NCBI GenBank assembly: GCA_030323885.1
Contig: CM059187.1
Location: 136,919,012-136,983,011, forward strand
Source: Branchipolynoe longqiensis
Lineage: Eukaryota > Annelida > Polychaeta > Phyllodocida > Polynoidae
Length of the DNA: 64,000 nt
Direction of reading: 5' to 3'
A program made the translations under genes and the position numbers. This document shows, one piece after another, positions 52,690 to 63,589 of this stretch. Below the pieces are notes generated by a model, which saw only the letters and a program-made list of their open reading frames with translations, was not told the origin of the DNA and searched no databases. Each line of letters opens with the position of its first letter. Within the stretch, counting starts at the first letter, position 1.

Positions 52690-54445
52690 ACGTCTCCTGG
52701 CGCACATGTCACCGGCTCCTCGCTCCGTCAATCGCCGGAGAATTTTAACGTCGTACCGGCGCGTGTGTTGCCAGCTCCCTGCTACGTCAATCGTCAAAGA
52801 ATACAGCATTGTCCCGGCGGGCATATCGCCGGCTCCTTGCTTCGTCGATCGTCAGAGAAACTTAACGTCGTGCCGGCGCGTGTGTTGCCGGCTCCCTGCT
52901 ACGTCGATCGCTGGAGAATTTAGTATCGTCCCGGCAGGCTGGCGTGCAAATCGTCGGCTCCCGGCTTCGTCAATCGTCGGAGAAATTAGTGTGTCCCGAG
53001 TCGACGGCAGCTGCTACCGTGATTCCCATGCTTAAGGCTTGATAACGTCAACTGGCGCGTGTGTCGCCGGCTCCTTGCTTCGTCGATTGACGGAGAATTT
53101 TAACGTTGTGCCGGCGAACCGGCGTGTCTGTTGCCGGCTCCCTGCTACATCGATCGCCGGAGAATTGAATGTTGTCCCGGCGGGCTGGCGCGCATATCGC
53201 CGGCTCCTTGCTTCGTCGTTCACCAGAGAAATTTAACGTCGTGCCGGCGAGCATATATTTAGTGTTGTCCCGGTGGACTGGCACGCGTGTCGCCGGCTCC
53301 TTGCTCCGGCTCCTTGCTTCGTCAATCATCGCGCCGTCGACCCGGCGCGCGTGTTGCTGTCTCCTTGCTTCGTCAATCGCCGGAGAATTTAGTATTCTCC
53401 CGGCGGACTGGCGCGCATATCGCCGGCTCCTTGCTTCGTCGATCATTGAAGAATTTAGCATTGTCCCGGCAGACAGTCGCCCGTGTCGCCGGCTCCTTGT
53501 TTCGTCAATCTCTGGGGATTTGAGTGTTGTCCTGGCGGACTGGCGCTCGTGTTGCCGGCTCCTTCCTTCGTCGATGGCCAGTGAATTATTGTTGTCCCGG
53601 TGGACCGACGCGGGTGTCGCCGGCTCCTTACTGGTCTTCTTTGACGCGGATCGTGTTGTCGGCGACTTCGGCGAGGCACCGCCGGTCACCGTCATCGGTC
53701 TCCTGGTCGACGGCATCTGCTATTTAGTGTTGTCCCGGCGGACTGGCATGCGTATCGCTGGCTCCTTGCTTCGTCGACCGTCGGAGAAATTAGTGTGTTC
53801 CTGGTCGACGGCGGCTGCTACAGTGATTCCCATGCTCAAGGCTTGATAACGTCTCCTGGCGCGCGTGTCGCCGGCTCCTTGCTTCGTCGATCGCCGGAGA
53901 ATTTTAACGTTGTGCTGGCGAACCGTCGCGTGTGTTGCCAGCTCCCTGCTACGTCGATCGCCGGAGAATTTATTGTTGACCCGTCGGGTTGGCGCGCATA
54001 TCGCCGGCTCCGTGCTTCGTCAATCGCTGGAGAATTTAACGTCATGCCAGCGGACCGGCGCGTGTGTTGCCGGCTCCCTGCTACGTCGATCGCCGAAGAA
54101 TTTAATATTGTCCGGGTGGGCTGGCGCGCATATCGCCGGCTCCTGGCTTCGTCGATCGTCGGAGAAATTTAACGTCGTGCCGGCGAACCGGCGCGTATGT
54201 TGCCGGCTCCCTGCCACGTCGATCGCCGGAGAAATTAGTGTTGTCCCGGCGGGCTGGCGCGTGTATTGCCGGTTCCTTGGTTCGTTAATCGCCGTAGAAA
54301 TCTAACGTCGTGTCGGCGATCATATTGCCGGCTCCGGCTTCGTCAATCGCCGGAGAAATTAGTGTTTCCCTGGTCGACGCCGTCTGCTACACTGATTCCC
54401 ATGCTTAACGTCTCCTGGCTCCTCCGGTCGGGCCGGCTGCAGTGA
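52690..54445 (-). repeat. N4 core minisatellite, about 70-95-bp units
   Basis: More than 20 units contain GCCGGCTCCTTGCTTCGTCG, ATCGCCGGAGAATTT and a variable GTTGTCCCGGCGGGCTGGCGCGCATATC part. CCGGC and GCCGG flank each unit core and could pair. A longer-period marker (GATTCCCATGCT near 53023, 53826 and 54393) divides it into higher-order blocks. Open frames on both strands (for example 53048-53716 minus, with repeated ARSRRYARQSAG) reflect the repeat; coding is unproven. Confidence 0.9.
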
Positions 54446-54449
54446 ATCC

Positions 54450-54750
54450 CAATTTTAAGGCTGGTCAAAGTCTCCTGGCTCCTGGCTCCTCCGGTCGTAA
54501 TGACAGAAACCCACTGCTGCGTCGCCTTATATAGCTAACTTGTACCCACAAAGAAACGCGTCAACAACTTAAGCACACTGCCTGCTACTTCATCAGAACC
54601 TGAGATCCAAGGCGCCAACGACGGCGACTGAGTTAAATACGTAGTTCTGACGAATTCCGCTAGTCGGCGCCAAAGACGTCCTGGCTACTGGCACGCCTTG
54701 TACTGTCTTCGCGATCCTGATTACCCGCAATGCCAAAGCATTACGCACAA
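54450..54750 (-). repeat. N4 terminal repeat A1
   Basis: This is the outer 5' copy of A. It differs from A2 by a 7-bp duplication (CTCCTGG) and a few substitutions. Confidence 0.92.
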
Positions 54751-54787
54751 TGCAGCTTTGCGATGCAAGATCGAAAGTAAAATCACA

Positions 54788-54824
54788 ATTGTGCATGTTA
54801 CCTGGTAACATGGGCGATTCACAA
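54788..54824. other. Solo recombination-site-like palindrome
   Basis: AATTGT-GCATGTTACC, then TGGTAACATGGGCGATTC, has the same arms as the N2 B1/A2 junction (CATGTTA and TAACATG beside AATTGT). No YR element body is attached. It lies 38 bp outside N4, whose own ends are different. Confidence 0.6.
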
Positions 54825-54851
54825 CATAGAGACAGAGCCTCTGATAGTTGA

Positions 54852-54990
54852 ATCTGCATTGGGTTGCTAAGTAAGGTAAGCCTTTTCAAATGCATATCCC
54901 TAAGCATTTATATTAAGTCAATGATCCTTGAATTTGCATTGGGTTGCTAAGTAAGGTAGCAAATACAAATGCATGTCCCTAAGCAATCAT
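54852..54990 (+). repeat. About 70-bp tandem duplication
   Basis: TGAATYTGCATTGGGTTGC, then TAAGTAAGGTA and CAAATGCATRTCCCTAAGCA, occurs twice. Confidence 0.85.
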
Positions 54991-55960
54991 ATCAACATTC
55001 AAAAATCATATCCAAGGCAACCTATGTCACCTCCTCAATCATCAGCCTAGTTAACTCACTTTGCTTCTGACAGTCGTACAGTCTATACTTCCTAGCAGGT
55101 TTTCCCTGCCCTCCCAGCCTTCTTTTATTAACAAGTTGGCTGAGTGTTAGAGGTGTTCAGTTGGTTGAAACCCGGAACCATGAAATGTTAATAAAATAAC
55201 ATGTGAGTGTAGTTCTTTTAAATAATAATACTGATATACTGTATAGTCTTTATGGAAAAATTATCAAGTCAATTGTAGTACTAAACTGATATGATACAAT
55301 AATCTCGTAATGTAAATAAATTATAAATTTATTTCCCAGACTGGTCTCTAGTTATGAATTAAAATTAATTCATTTAAGTATGTGTGCTAGTTATTAATAA
55401 TGCATAATTCAATGTATAGAATTAGAGTATCAAACTAATGGAGGGGGAGCTGACAGATTGGACCTACATCTTTAAAGCAACATTTTGGTTCCCTATTAAT
55501 TACGTAGCTTCTGTTTGGTTCATTGACCATGGCAATTAATTTGGTCAAATCTAGCCTTATCTTCCTCTTTAAGGGAGGGAATCCACAACGTCACGGGCAG
55601 ACATATTCTTTATGCGGGCAGAGTTGGTAACGACACACATCACGACTAAATTCGCGTCAGTATACATTTAGTAAGGGATTTCAAACTGCACGCATGGGCA
55701 TGTATTACATTGCTAAATTAATTAGCGATGTGGTGATTGGAAATGCTACAACAGTATCGAAATGAAAATGAATACTCGTCGTGTTATAAAATGCATATAT
55801 CATATATGTATAACATAGGTTGCTTGTTTGTTGGGGTTTTACGTCATAACAACATCTATGGGTGAGTGAGTGACTTGGACTCAGTTGGAGGTTTTACGCT
55901 ATGTCGGCAGATATGGCCATATTCATGGCGAACATCTATGGTCATATCAGGACGTTTTAT
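54991..55960. other. Non-coding stretch
   Basis: No gene. Near 55830-55960 two blocks (TTTTACGTCATAACAACATC and AACATCTATGGTCATATCAGGAC) match the SINE 3' part in reverse orientation. Confidence 0.5.
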
Positions 55961-56540
55961 AATATATAATATAATATATGATATATAATTTATTATATAT
56001 GATATTGTGGCGGCCTAGGTAGGGCCCAGTATTTAATCAGGCTGAGGCAGGGGTTCCCCCAGGTACTCTTATAGGCATGAGCCTGCCGTGCCTACAAGAC
56101 TCTTAGGTGCATGAGTGCCCCGTGTGATAAAAAGCAGTTAGCCAGGACCCCTGTGTAGACCAAAGGGGGGCTAGGTAGCTGGACTTCTAGAGAATGGACA
56201 ACATGTCCACACAACCTATAAACTAGGAATTAGACTCATCCTTCCCAGCCCTGGAGCGAACTACACCAGGACTACAGGTGAGTCACAACAATATAATATA
56301 TGATATTATATATGATATGATACGGTATATGCTATGATATAGTATGTGATATATAATATTGATAATATATAATATACAACTTATAATATACTATATATTA
56401 CATTGTATAATATAACATATGCTATGACAAACACACAAACAACTATGATATATGGTAATATATAACATATAATCTAGCATATAGTATAACATATAATGTA
56501 ATATGTAATGTAATATAATATATAATATACACAAGTAAAA
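55961..56540. repeat. AT-rich array (ATATAATATATGATAT)
   Basis: A microsatellite-like region of TA, ATAATA and TGATAT words, interrupted at 56006-56293 by a GC-normal insertion. Confidence 0.85.
56006..56293 (+). mobile_element. Possible solo LTR
   Basis: The inserted block starts TGTGGCGGCC and ends GAGTCACAACA, with TG...CA ends, inside the AT array. GTGATAAAAAGC could hold 3' processing signals. A target duplication cannot be judged in the repetitive flank. Confidence 0.4.
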
Positions 56541-57689
56541 TGCATCTACCTGTTAAATGTAGTTGACCGTTCACTGGAAGTGGCTGACCGGACTTCTGAC
56601 CTGGCCCTTGACCTCTCACTGCCCGCTGACCCGCTCACACCTTGCCTACTCAGGCTACTGGACATGGTCCCCAAAATTACTGCAACCGGAACTGGAACCG
56701 ATGACACCCGACGCGCTATCCAAAAGGTAAGACTGGCGCCCCAAATAACGCACTCTTATTCCTTCCGTGCTTGGGAACTGTTGTGGGCTGTTTGCACAAT
56801 TGTCGTCTCACTGAGTTAGGAGGAGGAGGTGGAAGTAAGGGGTGGGGGTTGGGGTTGGGATGGGAGAGGAGTGGGGCGGGGGAGCGTCAATGTCAGCCTC
56901 TCAGCTTTGTCGTCACTGGTGGGACGAGAGCGTCACCATGTCCCGCCCTGATCGATAGCTTATGCCGTATAAATCATTGGTAGATTTCAGTCACCCGGTA
57001 CAAGCGGTTCTATTATATCGATCTCCAATAGGCCTATACTCCAGTAGACCTACACTGGGCGATGTAATCACAGACGCGAGTTCGGCCCAAGTACTGCGGG
57101 GCCGTGGGCCCCAGTCGCTTTTGTAATCAAATCATGACGGCACTTCTGGATTTAATTACAAATCCCTATGTATGAGTGGCCCACCACCGAGTTCCCCACG
57201 TGTTTCTACTGAGGTGTGCGTGTTTTTACTTCACCACAAGTTGCCTTGTCTGATTCCAGGCACGGACTGGTTTTGTGTGTGCATTGACTGTGATACTATA
57301 GTTTCAAACCCATAACACCCATCCAAGTGCGCTTTAATTCTGGACTTGGAAAGTGAGCACACTGCATATTTAAATAAAATCGCTACTGCAAAGTGCTTGT
57401 GTTCAGATTTATGAACCTATTTCTACCACGTTAGCTCAATAGTTCTTCTCTCCCAGGCGAGTGATTTATATTATTTACCGACCACCTCCACAGATCGACC
57501 ACTCCCTTATATTGATCGTTAAACAAACAAATATAGTGTGTATATATAATACATATATCAGTGTCATATAGTGAACGTTTTAGATACACAGAAAATAACA
57601 TAACCCTAGGCATGTCGGCAACAGTACACAAGCCCAAGCAACCACGACTTCCGAATCTTCTGAATTTCTTACTGAGCTCAGCGACCCAG
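56541..57689. other. Mostly non-coding; one weak ORF
   Basis: A plus-strand open stretch (56580-56735) reads LTPCLLRLLDMVPKIT and ends before AAAAGGTAAGA, a donor-like site. No family is recognised and no acceptor is convincing. A block at 57465-57520 (ACCGACC, then GATCGACCACTCCCTTATATTGATCG) recurs near 63018-63050. Confidence 0.3.
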
Positions 57690-57857
57690 GTCTTCACGAC
57701 TTGGTGATACGGTAAGGAATGGCTTCAAACTGATCGCGCTACCGGAAATCGACTTTGTTCATGGTTACCGAATGCTGTACTGTGTTTGGTATCTAAGGGG
57801 AGCATCACTATGGGGCCCGTGGTCAGTGTTTTGAAGTATGCATGTTACCGGCAACAT
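57690..57857 (-). repeat. Stray N1-like terminus
   Basis: It ends with GCATGTTACCGGCAACATGG (57838-57857), the same 20 bp as the N1 tip. The preceding 140 bp follow the N1 A repeat (GGTTACCGAATGCT, TTGGTATCTA, GGGCC). No body follows. It is a remnant of another N1-family insertion. Confidence 0.7.
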
Positions 57858-60425
57858 GGACAATAACATAACTTTGTAGAGGGGCCTCATATATGCGCTG
57901 GATTATACCAATCAGGACAAGTTGTGGTTTATGTGATAAATAGCAGAATATATAACAAGTAAAATAACGATACTAGTTTGGTTCTACAGTACACGTTGCT
58001 ATAATAGTAGACATACTAGGATAACGGGAAGACTTGCTATCCGGACCGCACTTCATCCAAACCTCTCTCTATCTCCTCTCCACTGGCCATGCTCCTCCTT
58101 GATATTGTCTGAAAGGAGTTCCAGGAGGGGGAGTCTGCCAGCATTTCACTTTCTATTCTTACTCTGTCCGTGTCTTTGGCTCGCCGGTTGGTCGCCATAG
58201 AGCAAATAGACACGGTCCTTTGACTCAACTCTCCTCATTTCCCTTTCCTATACTCTACCCTTTTTTTTCCTCCCAGGCATACTTCTCCCCCTGACCAAGG
58301 GAGGTGTGTGCTTGGGTGGGGACCTTTACCTTTACGTTTCTCTCGCTTTGTTCTCGTTGCTGGAACCGCTGGATGCATCTTTACCCGTGCCTTCCTCGGA
58401 AACCCTTGCTGCTGTCTGCTGGATACAAGTGCTGTGCTACCGCCGGATCGGAGTGATTCTGGACCGCCCCAACGACTCGTCGTTTAATCATTGTAAAGAC
58501 ATCCCCCAGCTTCTACAACCGTCCCACCAGAAGATTATTCTTCAACCAAAGATTGGGCCGATTTATCGGAGCCTCTCTATAATGTTGCAGTTCTGCAACC
58601 AGTAAGGTTACAAACACACCAGAAGTCAAGATAACGGGAAGAGAGCATGCATCTGCTGTATGGCTACCCATGGGTGTGGTTTATAGCGATTCTGCGTCCT
58701 AGCAACATTGAAGGGCATATCAGGACTTGTAGCGACTTGTTACAGTATGTTCTCACGGCATGTCCCATTAGGATGCCCTGCTGCCGACACTGTGCCCCAA
58801 TATCCCACTCACTCACACTATTTTGACACTGACTGAGTCAATCAGTCCAATGACTTAACCATACCAACCAGCTATCTATCTGCTACTGAAATGGAGCAAT
58901 ACAATGCCTTATCAGCAGCTACTGTGTGATAAGATAACACCAACACTACAGCTGGCCAGCATTGAAAACAAGCCTGAATTCCCGGGCTTATATGCTATGG
59001 ACAGTATAAATACAGCCTCAATTAAAAAAAACAACCAGTCCTTGATCCATCCGAGTAATGTAGAGGACCATGCACGGGTGGAACAAGTAGCAGTCTGATC
59101 ATCCTTTGGTTTCACTTGGTGCGGGATTGTTCCCACGGGCGCCTTATGCCCACCCGGCCATGCCATCCAGTCCATTTAAATCACCATCATTTGCTCATTA
59201 AATGGGCCTGTGTAGTATAAAAGTCAGACAGACCAGCATTAACCCGATATAGTAACTGACATCCAATGATAGGGAACTACTCCCACAGAATCGAGACCGA
59301 CTAACTGTGTGCTCATTTATATTCAAATTGAATATTTAATCAATAACGCGCTGAATACATAGCGGTGTAGAATGCCGCTATTATTCCACGAATACTATTC
59401 TTTCCCCAGAGCTTAATAGATAATGGTATTGTTTGAATGTATGGCTTCTGTAGCTGCACCTCTTTGCATCACCCACCCAACCACTGGCCAGCTCCCTCTC
59501 CCGAGCTGCTCAATGGTGACAAGAGGACACCAGCACATCCTCCCCCATTCATTAGTTCCTAATGAATATGGGCCCAGGATGTGTGTTCAGAGTTCTGATG
59601 GTCCCTCAGGATTTGTTTGTTTGTTGTTGTTTTACGTCCTAGCAACATCTAAGGTCATATCAGGACGGGGGTCCCTGAGGAAGGGTCTAAGGATGTGTAT
59701 CCATGCATAGATTGTTCTCTTGTGGCGTGTTCCCTTGTTCCCTGTTCGCTTGTGACGTTGTGATGCACCACACAGACAATGAACCTGTGTTTTGCTTAGT
59801 GGCCATTCAGATAGGTTGGACCCAGGGACCGTATGGCCTTGTGCACTGCACATGTGACGCATTGACTGGGAACATAGAGATTCAACATGTTCATAGTTTG
59901 TGTGGCGTGTCACAAGGTCACAAGCGCTACAAGGGAACAGTCGATTGATACAGGGCCTGAACTCGGACTCTGCACAGCAGGTCGCAGCTTCAGGTTACAC
60001 ACTGGAAGGTTGGAATAGAGATGAATACACACACGAAGTGGTGTTTTATGTAATGTAAAATAGTTATTACAATGTCATTGTAATCTACATAAGAAACTTT
60101 TATATTTATACACTCCTATGCACAGCAGATCGCAGCTTCAGCTTACACACTGGAAGGTTGGAATAGAGGTGAATAAACATACACAAAGTCGTGTTTCATG
60201 TCATGTAAAATATTTATGACAATGTCATTGTAATCTACATAAGAAACGTTTATATTTATACACTCTTATGCACAATACGACTGTATTTCTGCGATTAATC
60301 AGTCGCTTGAGTACTTTAAAAAAAAACACACACAAACAAAACAAAACACTCCCAAAAACTCCATCCAGTTATTGTTTTCCGCTTAGGGATCTGGAGTTAA
60401 TAACCATTGTCTCAAAATAGATTAA
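57858..60425. other. Non-coding, with SINE scraps
   Basis: No supported gene. ATAACGGGAAGA occurs at 58020 and 58631. SINE 3' parts in reverse occur near 58695-58800 and 59615-59670. At 60003-60265 a block (CACACTGGAAGGTTGGAATAGAG...TATATTTATACACTC) occurs twice with about 120-bp spacing. Several 60-100-codon frames show no recognisable domain. Confidence 0.45.
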
Positions 60426-60432
60426 TCCACTG

Positions 60433-61491
60433 ACTTTGGACATTGTACCTCACTAATATAGCCGACCTCTGCCGCCCCCAACAATCCATAGCGTGAATGC
60501 ATAGATTTTGAGGCTTTTAGTTAATATGTATGACTATAATGCATTCCACACTACTGTCAACCACCGTCCATGTTGCGCATTTACATAGCCTCGATTTGTG
60601 TGTATGTTTTCCTTTTCCGCGACCAGACACAGGCCTACATTACTAGGATAGGGCAATGATTGGCTAGTCCAGTATTCGGATAATCTGACTGAGTGGGAAA
60701 TCAGACCATTGTTCCGGCGGCCTGGTCTCCCAATGGGGCAACACTATAAAACAGCCTTGAGTGCGCACCGTCACAAGTTAATACTTGTCCTGATATGATC
60801 TTAGATGTTTCCAGGACGTAAACCTCAAACAAATGATAGATTGATTGATTGGTGGTTTCTTTACGCCATATTCACGGCGAGAATGCCTCCGACAAATAAA
60901 TAAACATTTACTACCACCATCACCAACTTTGGACATTGTACCTCACTAATATAGCCGACCTCCGCCGCCCCCAACAATCCATAGCGTGAATGCATAGATT
61001 TTGAGGCTTTTAGTTATTATGTATGACTATAATGCATTCCACACTACTGTCAACCACCGTCCATGTTGCGCATTTACATAGCCTCGATTTGTGTGTATGT
61101 TTTCCTTTTCCGCGACCAGACACAGGCCTACGGTGCGGCAGGTCGTGAGTTCGAATCCCAGCTGAATCAAACCAATGACTTACACAATTTATACTCGTTG
61201 TTACCTAGCCTGGCACTCGACATTACTAGGATAGGGCAATGATTGGCTAGTCCAGTATTCGGATAATCTGACTGAGTGGGAAATCAGACCATTGTTCCGG
61301 CGGCCTGGTCTCCCAATGGGGCAACACTATAAAACAGCCTTGAGTGCGCACCGTCACAAGTTAATACTTGTCCTGATATGATCTTAGATGTTTCCAGGAC
61401 GTAAACCTCAAACAAATGATAGATTGATTGATTGGTGGTTTCTTTACGCCATATTCACGGCGAGAATGCCTCCGACAAATAAATAAACATT
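60433..61491 (+). repeat. Tandem duplication with one SINE-bearing unit
   Basis: Unit 1 (60433-60909) and unit 2 (60926-61491) are nearly identical. Unit 2 has about 89 bp more, between CAGGCCTAC and ATTACTAGG, including a tRNA-like B box (GAGTTCGAATCCC at about 61147). Both carry a SINE body. Confidence 0.9.
61130..61410 (+). repeat. SINE with partial tRNA head
   Basis: GAGTTCGAATCCC, AACCAATGACTTA, GATAGGGCAATGATTGG, CTCCCAATGGGGCAACACTATAA and CCTGATATGATC follow the order of the copy at 42256. The A box is lost. Confidence 0.75.
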
Positions 61492-61529
61492 GTCCACGCT
61501 ACGCACAATGTTTATTTGTGCGTAGCGTG
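61485..61529. other. Two overlapping inverted repeats
   Basis: CACGCTACGCACA (61495-61507) is perfectly inverted at 61517-61529 with a 9-bp loop. AAACATTGT (61485-61493) is perfectly inverted at 61505-61513. The two hairpins overlap and cannot form together. Confidence 0.85.
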
Positions 61530-61794
61530 ATTTGTGTAGAGCCTCGCTGTTCTGGAAACATACCCTTTTCTTAAGTCCCACAGTTCAAGCATACCACCCT
61601 CTGCCCCGCCCTTACATACATCACAGAAGTAGCTGCAATACTCACCCATTGGGCGGGGCGTTGCATGACAGGGCTGGTGTGTGTGTGTGGGGGGGGGGGG
61701 GGCAGTACTTCTAAAGGTCCACAGTTCCACCCCCGACCTCTTTGTGCGCAGGACACTCAGAAACTAAAATGTCTGGGCCTACCCCCTACACTCA

Positions 61795-62372
61795 CACCAC
61801 CACCACACCACCACCACCACCACCACCACTGCTATCACCACCATTACCCACCACCCCTACCACCACTAACACCACTACTATTGTAGTACTAGTAGTACCA
61901 CGACCATCACCACCACCACTGCCACTGCCTCCACCACCACCACCACCACCACTGCTATCACCAGCCTTACCCACCACCCCTACCACCACTAACACCACTA
62001 CTATTGTAGTACTTGTAGTACCACGACCATCACCACCACCACTGCCACTGTCGCCACCACCACCACCACCACCTCTGCTACCACCACCTTCACCACCACC
62101 ACCACACCACCACCCACCAAGATCACTACCACCTCTACCACTACCACCACCACCACTACTACCACCATCACCAACCACCACCAACCACAACATATCACCA
62201 CCACCACCATTGTCACCACCACTACCACAATCACCACCTACCATCACCACCACCATCATCCTCACCACCACCCACCACCACTAACATCACCATCACCACA
62301 ACCAGTAATACCACTACCCCCCCCCCCACAACACCACCACCACCTCTACCACCACCATCACCACCACCCTGA
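61795..62372 (+). repeat. CCA/CAC-rich trinucleotide array
   Basis: Mostly CAC and ACC triplets. A unit of about 125 bp containing ACTACTATTGTAGTACT and TACCACGACCATCACC occurs twice inside (61860s and 61990s). Long Pro/Thr frames here are artefacts. Confidence 0.92.
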
Positions 62373-62516
62373 ACCTTTTGCGTGTTTCCGAAGGAGGCCC
62401 ACTCTGTGTCTGCATAGGCATGACATATAACTCAAGTAAAAAATTAGCACCTCGGCACGCACTGAACACACCTAAAAAGCCAGCATGGTTATCATGCCGA
62501 TCTTTCTTCCAGTAAA

Positions 62517-62820
62517 GCCCCAGTCACACTACAGCCACCATTCGCTTGCGACCACTTTACAACCAAAAGCCGGCGACCTCCTTGCGACCGCCTTGCGACA
62601 TTGAAACAAAAACTCGGTCGCTGACCGGTTGGCAACCACACTTGTTGCAAGGAGGTTGCAGGTTCAGCAGCTGCAACCTCCTTGTGACAAAAACGACTGG
62701 AAATGTGTCGGCGACCGGTGGACGACCACTCGCCGACCGGTTGTAAGGTGGTCGAAAAATGCTTGCAAAACGGTCGCAAAGTGGTTTTAAACGAACGCAG
62801 GCATAGTGTAAGTGGGGTAT
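62517..62820. mobile_element. MITE with CCCCAGTCACACTA ends
   Basis: The left end GCCCCAGTCACACTACAGCC and the right-end complement ATACCCCACTTACACTATGCC form imperfect TIRs. The interior is rich in GCGACC/GGTCGC words, as in the MITE at 48560. There is no gene. Confidence 0.7.
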
Positions 62821-63179
62821 AGGGGGTGTGCACAAAGAGGTCTGTGACTGTGAGTACCCCTCCGTGTGTGTGCGCGTGTGTGTGGTGTGCGACAGGCAGG
62901 GGGAGGGGGGGGGGGGGCTTCTATATCGTGTGTGGTCGTGCTAACTATCACATAGAGGTGGAGGACGGGCGATGTTTTTATGTGTCTGCTTAAAAAAGCA
63001 AATAGAGTAAAATCTCTGTAACCGACCACTCCCCTATATTGATCGCTTTAGTTGGGTCCCAAATGATCATGTACGGTACATGTACGATACTTGTCCTGTC
63101 GCCCGGCGGCAATTGACCCAATTACGCTCCATTTTGATACATTTTGTGTACTGGAGAGCACCGGACTAGAAAATTCTTT

Positions 63180-63230
63180 GTCCGGTGGTCTCCGGCACTC
63201 AGTCCGGTAAGGTGTGACAGGCTCTTAAGG
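63180..63230 (-). repeat. Orphan transposon end (CCGGTAAGGTGTGACAGGC)
   Basis: AGTCCGGTAAGGTGTGACAGGCTC matches the end at 63895-63919 with GACAGG for GACTGG. No partner end was found. Confidence 0.5.
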
Positions 63231-63589
63231 GAGACTAGATGTTAAGAAATACCACGTGCCTACCGTGTTCCGCCTTGCATCCTTCCAGTTTAGAGAACAG
63301 GAAGTGAAAAGCAACAAAGTTAGCCCTGTCCCAAGTTATTGTGACTATATATGGATGTCGTTAGTGCACTACGCATGCGTGCATCGTCGCTATGAATTAG
63401 CCTGAACAATTTGTCTTACTTGTATTGACTGCAGATTAGATCGAGCTCAAATAAAATATGCATGGAATAATAACTAGTAGCCGAACTGAACCACTTCCCA
63501 TTGCATCTGCATTATTGAGAGGAGATGAGAGATATTGCCACTTGATCAATCTGTTGTGTTAATTGCAGAAAGCAGTAGGGGAGCCGGGC

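Larger units (their letters stand above)
51021..54750 (-). mobile_element. N4, YR-only Ngaro-like element with minisatellite core
   Basis: Minus-strand order is A1 (54750-54450), a minisatellite of about 1.75 kb, YR gene, B1 (51597-51473), A2 (51474-51181), a 35-bp spacer and B2 (51145-51021). The A copies and the B copies are nearly identical, so the insertion is fairly recent. No gag, RT or RNase H is present. It is probably non-autonomous for reverse transcription but carries its own recombinase. Confidence 0.88.

Noticed and set aside
53048..53846. Long ORFs on both strands in the N4 minisatellite
   Set aside because: Both strands and several frames are open because of the repeat. No domain is recognisable and the frames do not span the array.
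61742..62284. 180-codon Pro/Thr-rich ORF and Gly/Val-rich ORFs on the other strand
   Set aside because: They come from the CCA trinucleotide array, which is open in several frames on both strands.
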